DNA of 64,000 bases from Pyruvatibacter sp. (GCF_040219635.1 NZ_JAVJSC010000002.1:372001-436000), one strand, 5' to 3'; shown: positions 49,886 to 59,603, numbered from the stretch's first letter. Notes: generated from the sequence alone by a model not told the origin. Program-made: numbers and translations.

Positions 49886-51508
49886 ATGCGCCTTTTTCAC
49901 ACTCTTGCTGCCTGTCTGATCGCCACGGCAGTTTCACTGCCTGCCAATGCGCAGCCCACCCTTGCGGACGACTGGACGATGGAAGCCATAACCGGACCAT
50001 CGCCCTTTCACGGCATTCACGGGTTAACCGTTACACCTGATGGCAGGTTGCTGGCAGGCTCCGTAGTAGGCGCCACACTTTATGAAATTGACCGCACCAG
50101 CGGGGCCGTCACGGTAGCTGAAGCGCCGCCCCACGGCATGGCCGACGATGTGGAGGAAGGCCCCGACGGCACCATCGCCTGGACGGCTTTTTTGCAGGGC
50201 AAGGTCTTTGCCCGCACACCTGACGGCGAATTGCTGACACTGGCAGAGGGACTGCCCGGCACCAACTCACTCGCTTGGACTAGCGACGGTCGCCTGTTCA
50301 TGACGCAGGTTTTTGCCGGTGACGCCCTGTGGGAGCTGGACCCCACCGGCCAGACAGAGCCGCGCCTCGTCATGAAAGACATGGGTGGCCTCAACGGCTT
50401 TGACTTCGGGCCGGACGGGTATCTGTACGGGCCACTGTGGTTCAAGAAGCAGGTCGTTCGTGTCAACGTGACGGCCGGCACGATTGAAGTTGTCGCGGAC
50501 GGGTTCCAGACGCCCGCCGCCGTCAACTTCAACTCCAAAAACGAACTCTTTGCCGTCGACACGCAGGCTGGCGAAATCATCCGCGTGGATGTGGCATCCG
50601 GCAATAAAACGGTCGTCGCGCGTGTGAAACCCGCCATCGACAATCTGGCCTTTGCCCCTGACGACACGCTGTACATTTCCAACATGGCCGACAACGCCAT
50701 CATTGAAGTGGATGTGGAGACCGGCGAAAGCAAAGCCCTGGTGTCCGGCCCCCTTGCAGTCGCCGCCGACATTGCCATCAGCGAAGACGGTAAAAAACTT
50801 TACGTGGCAGACGTTTTTGCCTTTCGCGCCATTGATCTTGAAACCGGCACCGTTGAAGAGATCGCCCGCGTGTTTGCGCAGGAAATGGATTACCCGCTGA
50901 GTGTTGCGGCAGCAGGCGGAGAAATCGGCGCTGCCGGACTTACCGCAGGGGCCGTGCAACTGTTTGACGCTAAGACCGGCGCATCGCTGGGCGTGCATCA
51001 CGGGTTCACCACGCCGACAGAGGCCCTGCCCCGTGGCGACGGGTTTGTGATGGTCACAGAATATGCACGCGGCACCATTGTCTATACCGGCGGTGACAAC
51101 TGGGACGACCGCGTTGACATGATTGAAGGGCTGGAAGGCCCGGCGATGATGGCGGAAGGTCCCGATGGTCCGGTCTATGTGTCTGAAACTTTGGGCGGGC
51201 GTATCATCCGCCTGACGGACTCAGGCGTGCCTGATGTGATTGTGGATGGCCTCAGCAACCCGGAAGGGTTTGACTTTCTGAGTACCGGCCAAATCGTGAT
51301 TGCAGAGGCCGCTGCGCAGCGCATCACCATTGCGGACCCGGCAACCGGCGAAAAAACCGTCATCGCTTCCGGCCTGCCGTTCGGCGTCGTGCCGGAGGAA
51401 GGCCCCGAAGTGTTCATGCCTACCGGCATCGCCGTCGGCCCGGATGACAGCATCTATTTTTCCTCGGAGCATCTGGCGCAGGTTTTCCGCCTCAGCCAAA
51501 CCCGATAG
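49886..51508 (+). CDS. Secreted beta-propeller protein (SMP-30/LRE-like), oversized
   Basis: A 540-residue protein with a signal peptide (MRLFHTLAACLIATAVSLPANA-QP) and beta-propeller repeats resembling SMP-30/gluconolactonase/LRE proteins: GIHGLTVTPDGRLLAGSVVG, GLNGFDFGPDGYLYGPLW, AIDNLAFAPDDTLYISN, GPDGPVYVSETLGGRIIRL, SNPEGFDFLSTGQIVIAEA. A single six-bladed propeller needs about 300 residues, so this may be two propellers or one of many blades. No lactonase is proven. The ATG at 49886 follows a GGGGGG site. A bidirectional terminator follows. Confidence 0.82.
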   Translation: MRLFHTLAACLIATAVSLPANAQPTLADDWTMEAITGPSPFHGIHGLTVTPDGRLLAGSVVGATLYEIDRTSGAVTVAEAPPHGMADDVEEGPDGTIAWTAFLQGKVFARTPDGELLTLAEGLPGTNSLAWTSDGRLFMTQVFAGDALWELDPTGQTEPRLVMKDMGGLNGFDFGPDGYLYGPLWFKKQVVRVNVTAGTIEVVADGFQTPAAVNFNSKNELFAVDTQAGEIIRVDVASGNKTVVARVKPAIDNLAFAPDDTLYISNMADNAIIEVDVETGESKALVSGPLAVAADIAISEDGKKLYVADVFAFRAIDLETGTVEEIARVFAQEMDYPLSVAAAGGEIGAAGLTAGAVQLFDAKTGASLGVHHGFTTPTEALPRGDGFVMVTEYARGTIVYTGGDNWDDRVDMIEGLEGPAMMAEGPDGPVYVSETLGGRIIRLTDSGVPDVIVDGLSNPEGFDFLSTGQIVIAEAAAQRITIADPATGEKTVIASGLPFGVVPEEGPEVFMPTGIAVGPDDSIYFSSEHLAQVFRLSQTR

Positions 51509-51527
51509 GCGGCAGTCAGCCAAAGAA

Positions 51528-51562
51528 AAACCGGCGGTCGTGCAACGCACCACCGCCGGTTT
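51528..51562. terminator. Bidirectional intrinsic terminator
   Basis: An 11-base inverted repeat AAACCGGCGGT (51528-51538) / ACCGCCGGTTT (51552-51562) with a 13-base loop, flanked by A-rich sequence on the left and T-rich sequence on the right. It lies between the converging propeller gene and clpA and can serve both. Confidence 0.88.
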
Positions 51563-51582
51563 TGATTTGTTATCCGGAAAGC

Positions 51583-53907
51583 CTACTTTGTGACCTTCGC
51601 AGCGGGTTTCTTGCCGCCCTTCTTCTTGCGGCTGGGTGGCGGAGGCGCAGACTCAAACGCGAATGTCAGCGCGTCGTCCTTCACGTCCACATGCACAACA
51701 CCGCCCCGCGTGAGCTTGCCGAACAGCAGTTCCTCAGCCAGCGGTTTCTTGACGTGCTCCTGAATGATGCGGCCCAGCGGACGCGCACCAAAGTGCTCGT
51801 CAAAGCCGCGTTCACCCAGCCATGCGTTGGCGGCTTTGGACAGCTCAATGGTCACGTTGCGGTCTGCAAGCTGCACTTCAAGCTGAAGCACAAACTTCTC
51901 GACCACGCGCGCGATCACATCCTGCGAGAGACCAGCAAACGGAATGACAGCGTCCAGCCGGTTGCGGAACTCAGGCGTGAACATCTTCTTGATCGCTTCA
52001 AAATCCTCGCCCTCCCGCTTGGTGCGGCCAAAGCCGATGGGTGGCTTTTGCATGTCAGACGCGCCCGCATTGGTGGTCATGATGAGGATCACATTGCGGA
52101 AATCGATCTTTTTGCCGTTGTGGTCTGTCAGCGACCCATGATCCATCACCTGCAACAAGATGTTGAACAGATCAGGGTGCGCTTTTTCAATTTCATCCAG
52201 CAGCAACACGCAATGGGGATGCTGGTCGATGCCGTCGGTCAGCAGACCGCCCTGGTCAAAGCCCACATAGCCCGGAGGCGCACCGATGAGGCGCGATACC
52301 GTGTGGCGCTCCATATATTCCGACATGTCGAAGCGCAGAAGCTCGACCCCCATGATCGAGGCCAGTTGCCGCGCCACTTCCGTTTTGCCAACGCCGGTGG
52401 GGCCGGAAAACAGATACGAGCCAATCGGCTTTTCAGGCTCCCGCAACCCCGCCCGCGCCAGCTTGATGGCCGCCGACAAGGCGGTGATCGCCTCATCCTG
52501 CCCGAACACAACGCGCTTCAGATCAGTGTCGATGCTCTTGAGCTTTTCTGTGTCCGTCTTGGTAACAGACTTGGGCGGAATGCGCGCCATGGTGGAGACA
52601 ACCGCTTCCACTTCCTTCACCCCGACCGTCTTTTTGCGACGGCTCTCAGGCAGCAGCATCTGCGACGCGCCCACCTCGTCGATCACATCAATGGCTTTGT
52701 CCGGCAGCTTGCGGTCGTGCATGTAGCGCGCTGAAAGTTCCACCGCCGTCTTGATAGCGTCGTTGGTGTACCGGATCTTGTGATAGTCCTCAAAATACGG
52801 TTTCAGGCCTTTGAGGATTTTGATCGCATCGGGCACGGACGGTTCTGCCACGTCAATCTTCTGGAACCGCCGCACTAGCGCACGGTCTTTTTCAAAGTGC
52901 TGGCGATACTCTTTGTAGGTCGTGGACCCGATGCAACGCAACTCACCGTTCTGCAAAGCAGGCTTCAGCAGGTTTGACGCATCCATCGCACCACCAGATG
53001 TGGCACCGGCACCGATGACAGTGTGGATTTCGTCAATGAACATGACAGCACCAGGATACTGTTCCAGTTCCTTCACCACCGCCTTCAGCCGCTCCTCAAA
53101 GTCACCGCGATAGCGCGTGCCCGCCAGCAGCGCTCCCATATCGAGGGAGAAGATGGTGGCGTCCTTCAGCACCTCCGGCACTTCGCCGTTGACAATCTTG
53201 CGCGCCAATCCTTCGGCGATCGCCGTTTTGCCGACACCAGGATCACCCACAAACAGCGGGTTGTTCTTCGAGCGGCGGCACAAAATCTGTATGGTGCGGT
53301 CAATCTCCGCGTCACGACCGATCAGCGGGTCAATCTTGCCTTTTGCGGCTTTCTCGTTGAGGTTTACGCAATAGGTATCGAGCGCCTCCGAGCCTTCCTT
53401 GGCCCCACGCTCGTCACTCTCGTCTTCCTCAGACGCGCCGCGCGGCGTGCGCGTTTCGGCCATGTCAGCGCGCTTGGCAATGCCGTGGCTGATATAGTTC
53501 ACAGCGTCATACCGCGTCATGTCCTGCTCCTGCAGGAAATAGGCGGCATGGCTTTCACGCTCTGCAAAAATCGCCACCAGCACATTGGCCCCGGTCACTT
53601 CTTCGCGGCCCGATGACTGCACATGAATGACGGCGCGCTGGATAACCCGCTGGAACCCGGCGGTGGGTTTGGAGTCCTCGCCGCTGGTAATGATCAGATT
53701 GGCAAGCTCGGTGTCGATATACGACACAAGGTCCATGCGCAGCTTATCAACATCAACGCTACACGCCCGCATGACGGCGGCAGCGTCCTGGTCGTCGATC
53801 AAAGACAGCAACAGATGCTCAAGCGTTGCGTATTCGTGGCCGCGCTCATTGGCCAGGGCAAGGGCCCGATGAAGGCCCTCTTCAAGACTGCGGGAAAATG
53901 ATGGCAA
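51583..53907 (-). CDS. clpA: ATP-dependent Clp protease ATPase subunit ClpA
   Basis: ClpA unfolds substrates, including N-degron proteins delivered by ClpS, and feeds them to ClpP. The 774-residue product has the N-terminal double Clp-N repeat (1-150), two AAA+ modules with Walker A GDPGVGKT (221-228) and GPTGVGKT (501-508), Walker B FIDEIHT and LLDEIEKAH, and the ClpP-docking loop IGF at 623-625 in PPIGFGRT. A basic Lys-rich tail ends the protein. The start is TTG with AGGAG upstream; the first internal ATG is at residue 46. clpS precedes it on the same strand. Confidence 0.96.
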   Translation of the reverse strand: MPSFSRSLEEGLHRALALANERGHEYATLEHLLLSLIDDQDAAAVMRACSVDVDKLRMDLVSYIDTELANLIITSGEDSKPTAGFQRVIQRAVIHVQSSGREEVTGANVLVAIFAERESHAAYFLQEQDMTRYDAVNYISHGIAKRADMAETRTPRGASEEDESDERGAKEGSEALDTYCVNLNEKAAKGKIDPLIGRDAEIDRTIQILCRRSKNNPLFVGDPGVGKTAIAEGLARKIVNGEVPEVLKDATIFSLDMGALLAGTRYRGDFEERLKAVVKELEQYPGAVMFIDEIHTVIGAGATSGGAMDASNLLKPALQNGELRCIGSTTYKEYRQHFEKDRALVRRFQKIDVAEPSVPDAIKILKGLKPYFEDYHKIRYTNDAIKTAVELSARYMHDRKLPDKAIDVIDEVGASQMLLPESRRKKTVGVKEVEAVVSTMARIPPKSVTKTDTEKLKSIDTDLKRVVFGQDEAITALSAAIKLARAGLREPEKPIGSYLFSGPTGVGKTEVARQLASIMGVELLRFDMSEYMERHTVSRLIGAPPGYVGFDQGGLLTDGIDQHPHCVLLLDEIEKAHPDLFNILLQVMDHGSLTDHNGKKIDFRNVILIMTTNAGASDMQKPPIGFGRTKREGEDFEAIKKMFTPEFRNRLDAVIPFAGLSQDVIARVVEKFVLQLEVQLADRNVTIELSKAANAWLGERGFDEHFGARPLGRIIQEHVKKPLAEELLFGKLTRGGVVHVDVKDDALTFAFESAPPPPSRKKKGGKKPAAKVTK

Positions 53908-53957
53908 CGCTGACTACTCCTGAATTGGCCGACAGGGCCTGACCCGCCAACTGAACT

Positions 53958-54365
53958 TCACTCTTTCTCCATCGTGCATTGCAGGGGGTGCTGATGCTGC
54001 CCCGCAAAGTCCATCACCTGAGTGACTTTTGTTTCAGCCACCTCGTAGGTGAACACGCCACATATACCTACGCCGTTTTGATGCACATGGAGCATCACCC
54101 GCGTCGCATCTTCCGCGCCCATGTTGAAAAACCGCTCCAGCACATGAATGACAAACTCCATGGGCGTGTAATCGTCGTTCAAAAGCAGCACTTTGTATAG
54201 CGACGGTTTTTTGGTTTTAGGCTTGGTCTTGGTGATGACACCCGTGTCGGACCCGCCCCGCCCCGGTGGCTCGTCTGATCCATCAGGCTCATCGGGATGC
54301 AGGCGCGACGCTGCAACCGGCAGTGCGGTGCGCGTGTCATCAAAATTAAAATCGGGTGCGGTCAT
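53958..54365 (-). CDS. clpS: ClpS N-recognin adaptor
   Basis: ClpS binds N-degrons and passes them to ClpA. The 135-residue product has an extended, Pro/Asp-rich N-terminal tail (about 50 residues, longer than E. coli ClpS) and the core KVLLLNDDYTPMEFVIHVL, ATRVMLHVHQNGVGICGVF. The residues of the N-degron pocket (NDDYTPM, MLHVHQ) are kept. It is 50 bases upstream of clpA. The ATG at 54365 was chosen; the frame extends upstream but loses family similarity. Confidence 0.94.
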   Translation of the reverse strand: MTAPDFNFDDTRTALPVAASRLHPDEPDGSDEPPGRGGSDTGVITKTKPKTKKPSLYKVLLLNDDYTPMEFVIHVLERFFNMGAEDATRVMLHVHQNGVGICGVFTYEVAETKVTQVMDFAGQHQHPLQCTMEKE

Positions 54366-54515
54366 CAGTTCAGTCACGGGAGCTCGGACACCGGAGTTCA
54401 GACACGGGATAGTGCAAAGCGCGATCTGCATAATCGGGATAATTGGCACAATACCACATCATATGGGGCCAAATTAGCGAATGTGAAGGCGGGCGCAAAG
54501 CCACACAAATCAGCA

Positions 54516-54947
54516 CTAGCGGATGATCTCGCCTTCCAGTTCCTCAAGCCACGCCTCGACGCGCTTCCGGTTCACGCCAAAATCGTAATATCCTGTTTTG
54601 GAGCGGCTGAAGATCGCAATCGTGGACTGCGTATGCCCATGGGGCAGAACCCGTACAGAGATAAAATCCTTGAAGTTCAGCACTGCGGAATAGTGAACAA
54701 ACTCAAAGGCCTTCGCCTCTTCGTTCATGCCGCTGAGTTCCACCCGCGACTGGCGCGAAACGACATGCATGATGGCATCGCGCAACTCGGTTGACGGAAC
54801 ATCATAAATGTCCGCTGGCCGGTGCGGAACCGCGTCCTGACAAAGATCGTCCGGCGCCACCAGATATTCATTCGGCGTGCCTTTGAGCTTCAGATGCTTG
54901 AAATCAAGCACGGGAGTGCCTGATGTGATTCCTTTTTTGTGTGCCAT
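54516..54947 (-). CDS. DUF1499 protein
   Basis: A 143-residue protein of the DUF1499 family, function unknown. The C-terminal signature is FVHYSAVLNFKDFISVRVL ... IAIFSRSKTGYYDFGVNRKRVEAWLEELE. No membrane segment or signal peptide is present, unlike many family members. It is divergent from the carboxypeptidase-SPOR gene across a long spacer. Confidence 0.78.
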   Translation of the reverse strand: MAHKKGITSGTPVLDFKHLKLKGTPNEYLVAPDDLCQDAVPHRPADIYDVPSTELRDAIMHVVSRQSRVELSGMNEEAKAFEFVHYSAVLNFKDFISVRVLPHGHTQSTIAIFSRSKTGYYDFGVNRKRVEAWLEELEGEIIR

Positions 54948-55383
54948 GCAGCAAACCTAATATGCCGCGCGCCATTTCCCAAACTGAAAATCAATAGGGC
55001 ACTGGTCCGTTCAAGAGCTTCAGGCCTGTAGCCCCCGGTCTGGCCAATCCTGTTCCAGCACCTCACAAACGTTAAGTTTCGTTAACTGTTTTGTAACGCA
55101 GCAAGGCGATCTTGAGTGCAGTGCGGCGCACCCGGCAGACACGCTCACCGCACCCCTTGAGGCAGGGCGGATGTCAGACACATTTAAGTTCAGGCCTGAT
55201 GGCCCAAATCGCAACACACACGCGGGTAAATTGCGTCTGCTTAGGTCATGGCACCATCTTGCCCTCGGCACTGAACCTGCATACCGTAGGGGGAAGATGT
55301 GGGGGCCTTGGCGGACCGGACGGGTTTTCGGTTCAAAACAAGGCAGATTTGGCGCGTTTGCCGCCAAAAAGGTCCATCGGGGG
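54948..55383. other. Intergenic region upstream of the carboxypeptidase-SPOR gene
   Basis: 436 bases without a supported gene. Near 55069-55082 is TTAAGTTTCGTTAA (TTAA-N6-TTAA), reminiscent of a CtrA site but one base short in spacing. The downstream frame is open from 55171, but its first 71 codons do not look like a signal peptide or the family, so they are regarded as leader. Confidence 0.5.
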
Positions 55384-57045
55384 ATGGGTCAGATGCGTAG
55401 TTCAGGGGGGACACACCCGTTGCGGGAATATCTGTCGTCAAAACCGGGCATTAGCAGCGTGGGCCTTGCAGCCCGTCTTGCCACGCGTCTGGGCGCATTT
55501 GCCGCGATGGTGGCAATGATTTTTGTGGCGACATCGCTCGTGGCTGTAGCGCCTGCCTCTGCCAAGCCCAAATACGCAGCGCTGGTCCTTGATAAATATT
55601 CAGGCCGCGTGCTTTTTGCGCGCAACGCAGACGAAGCCCGCTACCCCGCCTCGCTGACAAAAATCATGACGCTCTACATCGTGTTCGAGGAGCTAGCCAA
55701 GGGCAATATCAAGCTCGACACAAAATGGCCGGTTTCTGAAAACGCCGCCGCGCAGGCCCCCTCTAAGCTGGGGCTGGACGCAGGCGATACCATCACCGTT
55801 GAAGAAGCCATGCTGGCGCTCATTACCAAATCGGCCAACGACGTGGCCATGGTGGTGGCGGAAGGCATCTCCGGTAGCGAGCGCAAGTTTGCGCAGCTCA
55901 TGACCACCAAGGCCCGCAAGCTTGGCATGGCGCGCACAACATTCCGCAACCCTCACGGGCTGCCCGACAACCGCCAAATCACGACAGCCCGCGACATGGC
56001 CACGCTGGCCCAGCGCGTAATGGATGACTTCCCTCAGTTCTATCCGTATTTCAGCACTGAGAGCTTCAACTTCCGTGGTCGCGTGTTCAACAATCACAAC
56101 AACCTGCTGGGCGACTACGAAGGCACTAACGGCATCAAGACGGGGTACACCCGCGCCTCGGGCTTCAACCTCACAGCCTCGGTCATTCGCGACGGCAAGC
56201 ATCTGGTGGGCGTGGTACTCGGCGGCAAGACCCCGCGCGCCCGCGACGCCCATATGGTGGACATTCTCGACGAAGCCTTTGGCCGCGTTCCGCGTCGGGG
56301 CCATATGTCGATAGCCACAACGGCACCCATTCCACGCCTGCGGCCTGAGCCCGCGGCTCCCGCCCGACCGCAGATCGTTGCCGCAGCAGCCACCGCCCAA
56401 CAACTGCCCGCACCAGTTGCACCACACCCCGTGGCGGCGCCCGCATCACCACAACAAGTTGCAGCGCTTATTGCCCCGGCACCCGTGCCCCAGTCGGCTA
56501 CCGTGCCCCAGTCTGCTACCGTGCCCAAGCCAGCCCCGGAACAACGCCGCCTTGATGTGGCAACAACCTCCGGGTTCAAGGATGTAACGGCCTGGTTGGT
56601 ATCCCCTGCCAACGCCCGCGAACGCGCACCGGGAAACATCTCGGCAACAGGTACCGCAGCGACCAGCACCGCAGAAACTGGGATGGGCAGCGTTGATGCG
56701 GCACAGCAGGTTGCATTCGCTGACAGCAGCCCGCGCCCAACGCTTACAACGCTCCCTGCGCCCGCAGCCGCTGCCGCATGGCGCATTCAGATCGGGGCCT
56801 ATTCAGATGCCGAGGAAGCCGGCCGACGCATTCAGGCGGCTGTTTCGCGCGCACCGGGCGTATTGCAGGGCAAAGGCCCGGCCACCGTGCCCGTCAAAAC
56901 CGCTTCGCGCACACTCTATCGCTCTCGCTTCACAGGCTTTGGCGGTGAGGACCAGGCACGCAACGCCTGCAACACCCTGATCCGCGAAGGCATAAGTTGC
57001 ATCACCGTCCCGCCGGACGACTGGTACGCGCCATCTGCAAACTAG
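55384..57045 (+). CDS. D-alanyl-D-alanine carboxypeptidase with SPOR domain
   Basis: A periplasmic peptidase S11 enzyme that trims the terminal D-alanine from peptidoglycan stems, tethered to glycan by SPOR. The 553-residue product has an N-terminal segment with a hydrophobic core (AFAAMVAMIFVATSLVAVAPASA), the catalytic domain with SxxK Ser90-Leu-Thr-Lys93, SxN Ser150-Ala-Asn152 and KTG 252-254, a Pro/Ala-rich linker of some 180 residues including a QSATVP repeat, and a C-terminal SPOR domain (WRIQIGAYSDAEEAGRRIQ). All catalytic motifs are intact, unlike the paralogue at 6824-7933. Start is uncertain (55384, 55393, or GTG 55459 directly before the signal). Confidence 0.92.
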   Translation: MGQMRSSGGTHPLREYLSSKPGISSVGLAARLATRLGAFAAMVAMIFVATSLVAVAPASAKPKYAALVLDKYSGRVLFARNADEARYPASLTKIMTLYIVFEELAKGNIKLDTKWPVSENAAAQAPSKLGLDAGDTITVEEAMLALITKSANDVAMVVAEGISGSERKFAQLMTTKARKLGMARTTFRNPHGLPDNRQITTARDMATLAQRVMDDFPQFYPYFSTESFNFRGRVFNNHNNLLGDYEGTNGIKTGYTRASGFNLTASVIRDGKHLVGVVLGGKTPRARDAHMVDILDEAFGRVPRRGHMSIATTAPIPRLRPEPAAPARPQIVAAAATAQQLPAPVAPHPVAAPASPQQVAALIAPAPVPQSATVPQSATVPKPAPEQRRLDVATTSGFKDVTAWLVSPANARERAPGNISATGTAATSTAETGMGSVDAAQQVAFADSSPRPTLTTLPAPAAAAAWRIQIGAYSDAEEAGRRIQAAVSRAPGVLQGKGPATVPVKTASRTLYRSRFTGFGGEDQARNACNTLIREGISCITVPPDDWYAPSAN

Positions 57046-57079
57046 ATTTCAGCAAACTGGGTGCTAGGCTTTCGGGGCG

Positions 57080-57847
57080 CTAGGCTTTGGCTGCCGCAAG
57101 CAGAATATCCTTCGCCTGATTGAGTTTTGCCGCCTGATAGGATGACCCGCCCTTGTCGGGATGAAACTTCTGCATCAGGTTGCGGTGCGCTTTTTTGATG
57201 TCGTCAATGCCCGCCCCTGGCGACAACCCAAGAACCTCATAGGCCTCGTCACGGCTCATACCGGACGCCGACCGTGACGGCTGCTCCTGCCGCGATTGAG
57301 AGTGTGTGTCCTGGTATGTGCCCTCACCCGCCTCGCCAGCACCGCCAGAACCGCCATACACCCGCTCAATGTAGCTATCGAGCAACCGCAGGCTGTCTGC
57401 GTCACGCACGAGTTCAGACCGCAGCGCCATCACATCGGCTTCACTCAGATTCTGAAGCTCAGCCCCTTCAAACCGGCCCTGTCTGACACGACCGCCCATC
57501 TCGCCGCTGTCATGGTCCAGCCACATGGTGAGCCACTCGGTTTCAATGTCCGAACTCTGCCCCTGCGACGGACCGCGTCCACTGCCGCCGCCCATGCCGG
57601 GAAACCCGCGCCCAAGCGACCCCAGCCGCCCCAGATCACCGCGGAACAGGGCGTAGGATGCCATGCCTGCGGGGATCGCCAGCCCCAGCCGTCCGGTGAG
57701 GCCCAAAAACAGCGTCACAATTGCCAGCAGACCACCACCCGTATAGCGCACCACTTTCGCCAGCGTTGCCGCAGGCATGTTTCCGGCAGCAAACACCAAC
57801 AGAATGGCTGCGCCGAGCAGGCAGACAAAAAGTGCAAAAAAGCCCAT
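57080..57847 (-). CDS. Membrane-anchored J-domain protein
   Basis: A 255-residue protein with two to three hydrophobic helices at the N-terminus (FFALFVCLLGAAILLVFAAG, GGGLLAIVTLFLGLTG, GLAIPAGMASYALF), a Gly-rich linker, a middle cytosolic segment, and a C-terminal J domain (about 195-255) with the HPD motif in LMQKFHPDKGGSS. It would recruit DnaK to the membrane. It lies 15 bases after the vWA gene, which follows mipZ, all on the minus strand. J proteins next to mipZ are a recurrent alphaproteobacterial arrangement (recalled, not checked). Confidence 0.87.
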   Translation of the reverse strand: MGFFALFVCLLGAAILLVFAAGNMPAATLAKVVRYTGGGLLAIVTLFLGLTGRLGLAIPAGMASYALFRGDLGRLGSLGRGFPGMGGGSGRGPSQGQSSDIETEWLTMWLDHDSGEMGGRVRQGRFEGAELQNLSEADVMALRSELVRDADSLRLLDSYIERVYGGSGGAGEAGEGTYQDTHSQSRQEQPSRSASGMSRDEAYEVLGLSPGAGIDDIKKAHRNLMQKFHPDKGGSSYQAAKLNQAKDILLAAAKA

Positions 57848-57862
57848 GGCGTGATGCGTTTC

Positions 57863-58588
57863 CTACTTAACCTGATGCGTGAGTTGGCGGATCGCAGAAG
57901 AGCCGGATGCCGCGTGGTTGGCAAGCGCCCTGCGCCCGCCGCTGGCATACACCGCCACGGCGCGCAGCAGGTCGCGCAACTGGTCCGCAGCTCCTGCATC
58001 AAACCGGGCGAATGCCCCGCCGGTCAGCCGCGCCACCTCCCTGAACGTGCGTTCAGCAGCAGGCTCATAGCCCTCCTGAAACATGAAGGCACGCACCCCC
58101 AGCAACCCCAGTTCGCCTGCCGCCGCACACACATCGTCTGCAGCCTCTTCCATGCAGTCACCCACATAAACAAGCGCTGCAACCGGCGCTTCACGGGCCT
58201 GGCTGATGGCGTGGCGCAGAGCACGGCATATCTGCGTATGCCCACCGCGCACCTGCACACCCGTCATCGCGCGCGCCAAAGCGGCGGGCTCGCTCACCCA
58301 GGGACTTGCCCTGAACTCGCCATGTCCGCGAAAATAGGCCAGTTGCACATCCAGCCCCCCCATCGACGCCGTCACATCAAACATCTGTGCCTGCAATGAC
58401 AGCGCAGTGTCCCAGGTGGGCTGGCGGCTCAGGGTTGCGTCCATGATGAACAGCAACCGCCCGCGCGTATTGCCGTGAACAGGCGGCGGTGTGGCCGCAA
58501 CCTTGCTCAAAAACCGGTCAACGCTTGCACGGTCAGCCGCGCGCCCGGTCTGCGCCGAACGGTCGATCGATTTTCCCTTGTCGGCCAT
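57863..58588 (-). CDS. von Willebrand factor A-like protein
   Basis: A 241-residue cytosolic protein with a vWA-like fold: the MIDAS DxTxS motif in LFIMDATLSRQPTWD, followed by LDVQLAYFRG and ALVYVGDCMEEAADD. No signal peptide or membrane helix. I do not recognise a specific family. It lies between mipZ and the membrane J protein in the same orientation, with 15 bases to the latter, so it may function with them. Confidence 0.78.
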   Translation of the reverse strand: MADKGKSIDRSAQTGRAADRASVDRFLSKVAATPPPVHGNTRGRLLFIMDATLSRQPTWDTALSLQAQMFDVTASMGGLDVQLAYFRGHGEFRASPWVSEPAALARAMTGVQVRGGHTQICRALRHAISQAREAPVAALVYVGDCMEEAADDVCAAAGELGLLGVRAFMFQEGYEPAAERTFREVARLTGGAFARFDAGAADQLRDLLRAVAVYASGGRRALANHAASGSSAIRQLTHQVK

Positions 58589-58694
58589 TAGCGACCGTCA
58601 GATAAAATACATGCCATGAGGCTAAAGATGGGGCGGAACCACCGGCTTGCCAACCCATATCGGATCAACGCAGCAGCCAAAGCGACCGCACTTT

Positions 58695-59603
58695 TCAGCC
58701 AACCTGGGCTGCATCTGATTCGGCTGACAGCGTAAGACCCGGCAGCCTCAGTGCGGCCAGCAGATCCCGCACTTCCTGGCGTGCCGCCACGTGCGACATG
58801 GACAGCGGCACCCCGGACTTATCATCCATGATGTCCAGCAGTGTCAGCCCCATCGGGAACATTTCGCGGAAGATCACCCGCTCGCCAAAGCCCGGCGCCA
58901 ACCTGAAGCCGATACGGCCCGCCAGATTGGTCAGCACCTGCTCGACACGCCGCTTGTTCTTGGCGTCCAGATGCGACAGCCGGTTGCGCATTACCACCCA
59001 GTCGATGGACTTGCCCTCAACCATGGCTTTGCGTTTGCGCGCCTCCCACACCATTTCGCTGTAGATGGAGGGGCCTTTCACTTCGTTGGTGTCCGGGTCC
59101 ACTTTGCCCAGCAGATCGAAGTCAACGAATGAATCGTTCATGGGCGTAATCAGCGTGTCCGCGCAGCGATGGCCGACGCGCGACAGAAAAACATCCGAGC
59201 CCGGACAATCCACCACCACAAAGTCGCAGGTGGCACGCAGCTCAAACAAGGCCTGCTCGAACGCTGCTTCTTCCTCGCGCTGGGATGCCTCCCGGCTGTC
59301 AAGCGTCGAGGGGTCAATCACTTCGTTGCGCGGGAACGTCAGCCGCAGGCCGGTGCGATCACACAACTGGCGGCGGTTTTCAAGATAGCGGGTGATGGAA
59401 CGCTGGCGGCAATCAAGATCAATGCATCCGACCTTGAAGCCCGCCTTCATCAGGCCGGCAATGATATGCATGGCGCTGGTGGACTTGCCCGACCCGCCCT
59501 TTTCATTGCCCAGCACGATAACGTGTCCGCGCCGCCCCTCAGGGCCTGCGCCACCATTACCCCTGGTGCGCGAACGCACGCTTATGACTTTCCCCGAATG
59601 CAC
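58695..59603 (-). CDS. mipZ: MipZ-type division-plane positioning ATPase
   Basis: A 302-residue ParA/MinD-superfamily ATPase. The deviant Walker A is NEKGGSGKST (33-42), with VVVDCPGSDVFLS and the switch region DLDCRQRSITRYLE. In Caulobacter, MipZ forms a gradient from ParB at the poles and inhibits FtsZ assembly, so division occurs at mid-cell. Neighbouring panC is divergent. The start is GTG at 59601-59603 with a GGGGG site, so the first 20 residues are provisional. Confidence 0.92.
   Translation of the reverse strand: MHSGKVISVRSRTRGNGGAGPEGRRGHVIVLGNEKGGSGKSTSAMHIIAGLMKAGFKVGCIDLDCRQRSITRYLENRRQLCDRTGLRLTFPRNEVIDPSTLDSREASQREEEAAFEQALFELRATCDFVVVDCPGSDVFLSRVGHRCADTLITPMNDSFVDFDLLGKVDPDTNEVKGPSIYSEMVWEARKRKAMVEGKSIDWVVMRNRLSHLDAKNKRRVEQVLTNLAGRIGFRLAPGFGERVIFREMFPMGLTLLDIMDDKSGVPLSMSHVAARQEVRDLLAALRLPGLTLSAESDAAQVG

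Noticed and set aside
55171..55383. 71-codon in-frame extension of the carboxypeptidase-SPOR protein
   Set aside because: It would put about 100 residues before the signal sequence; composition is not family-like and no ribosome site is evident.
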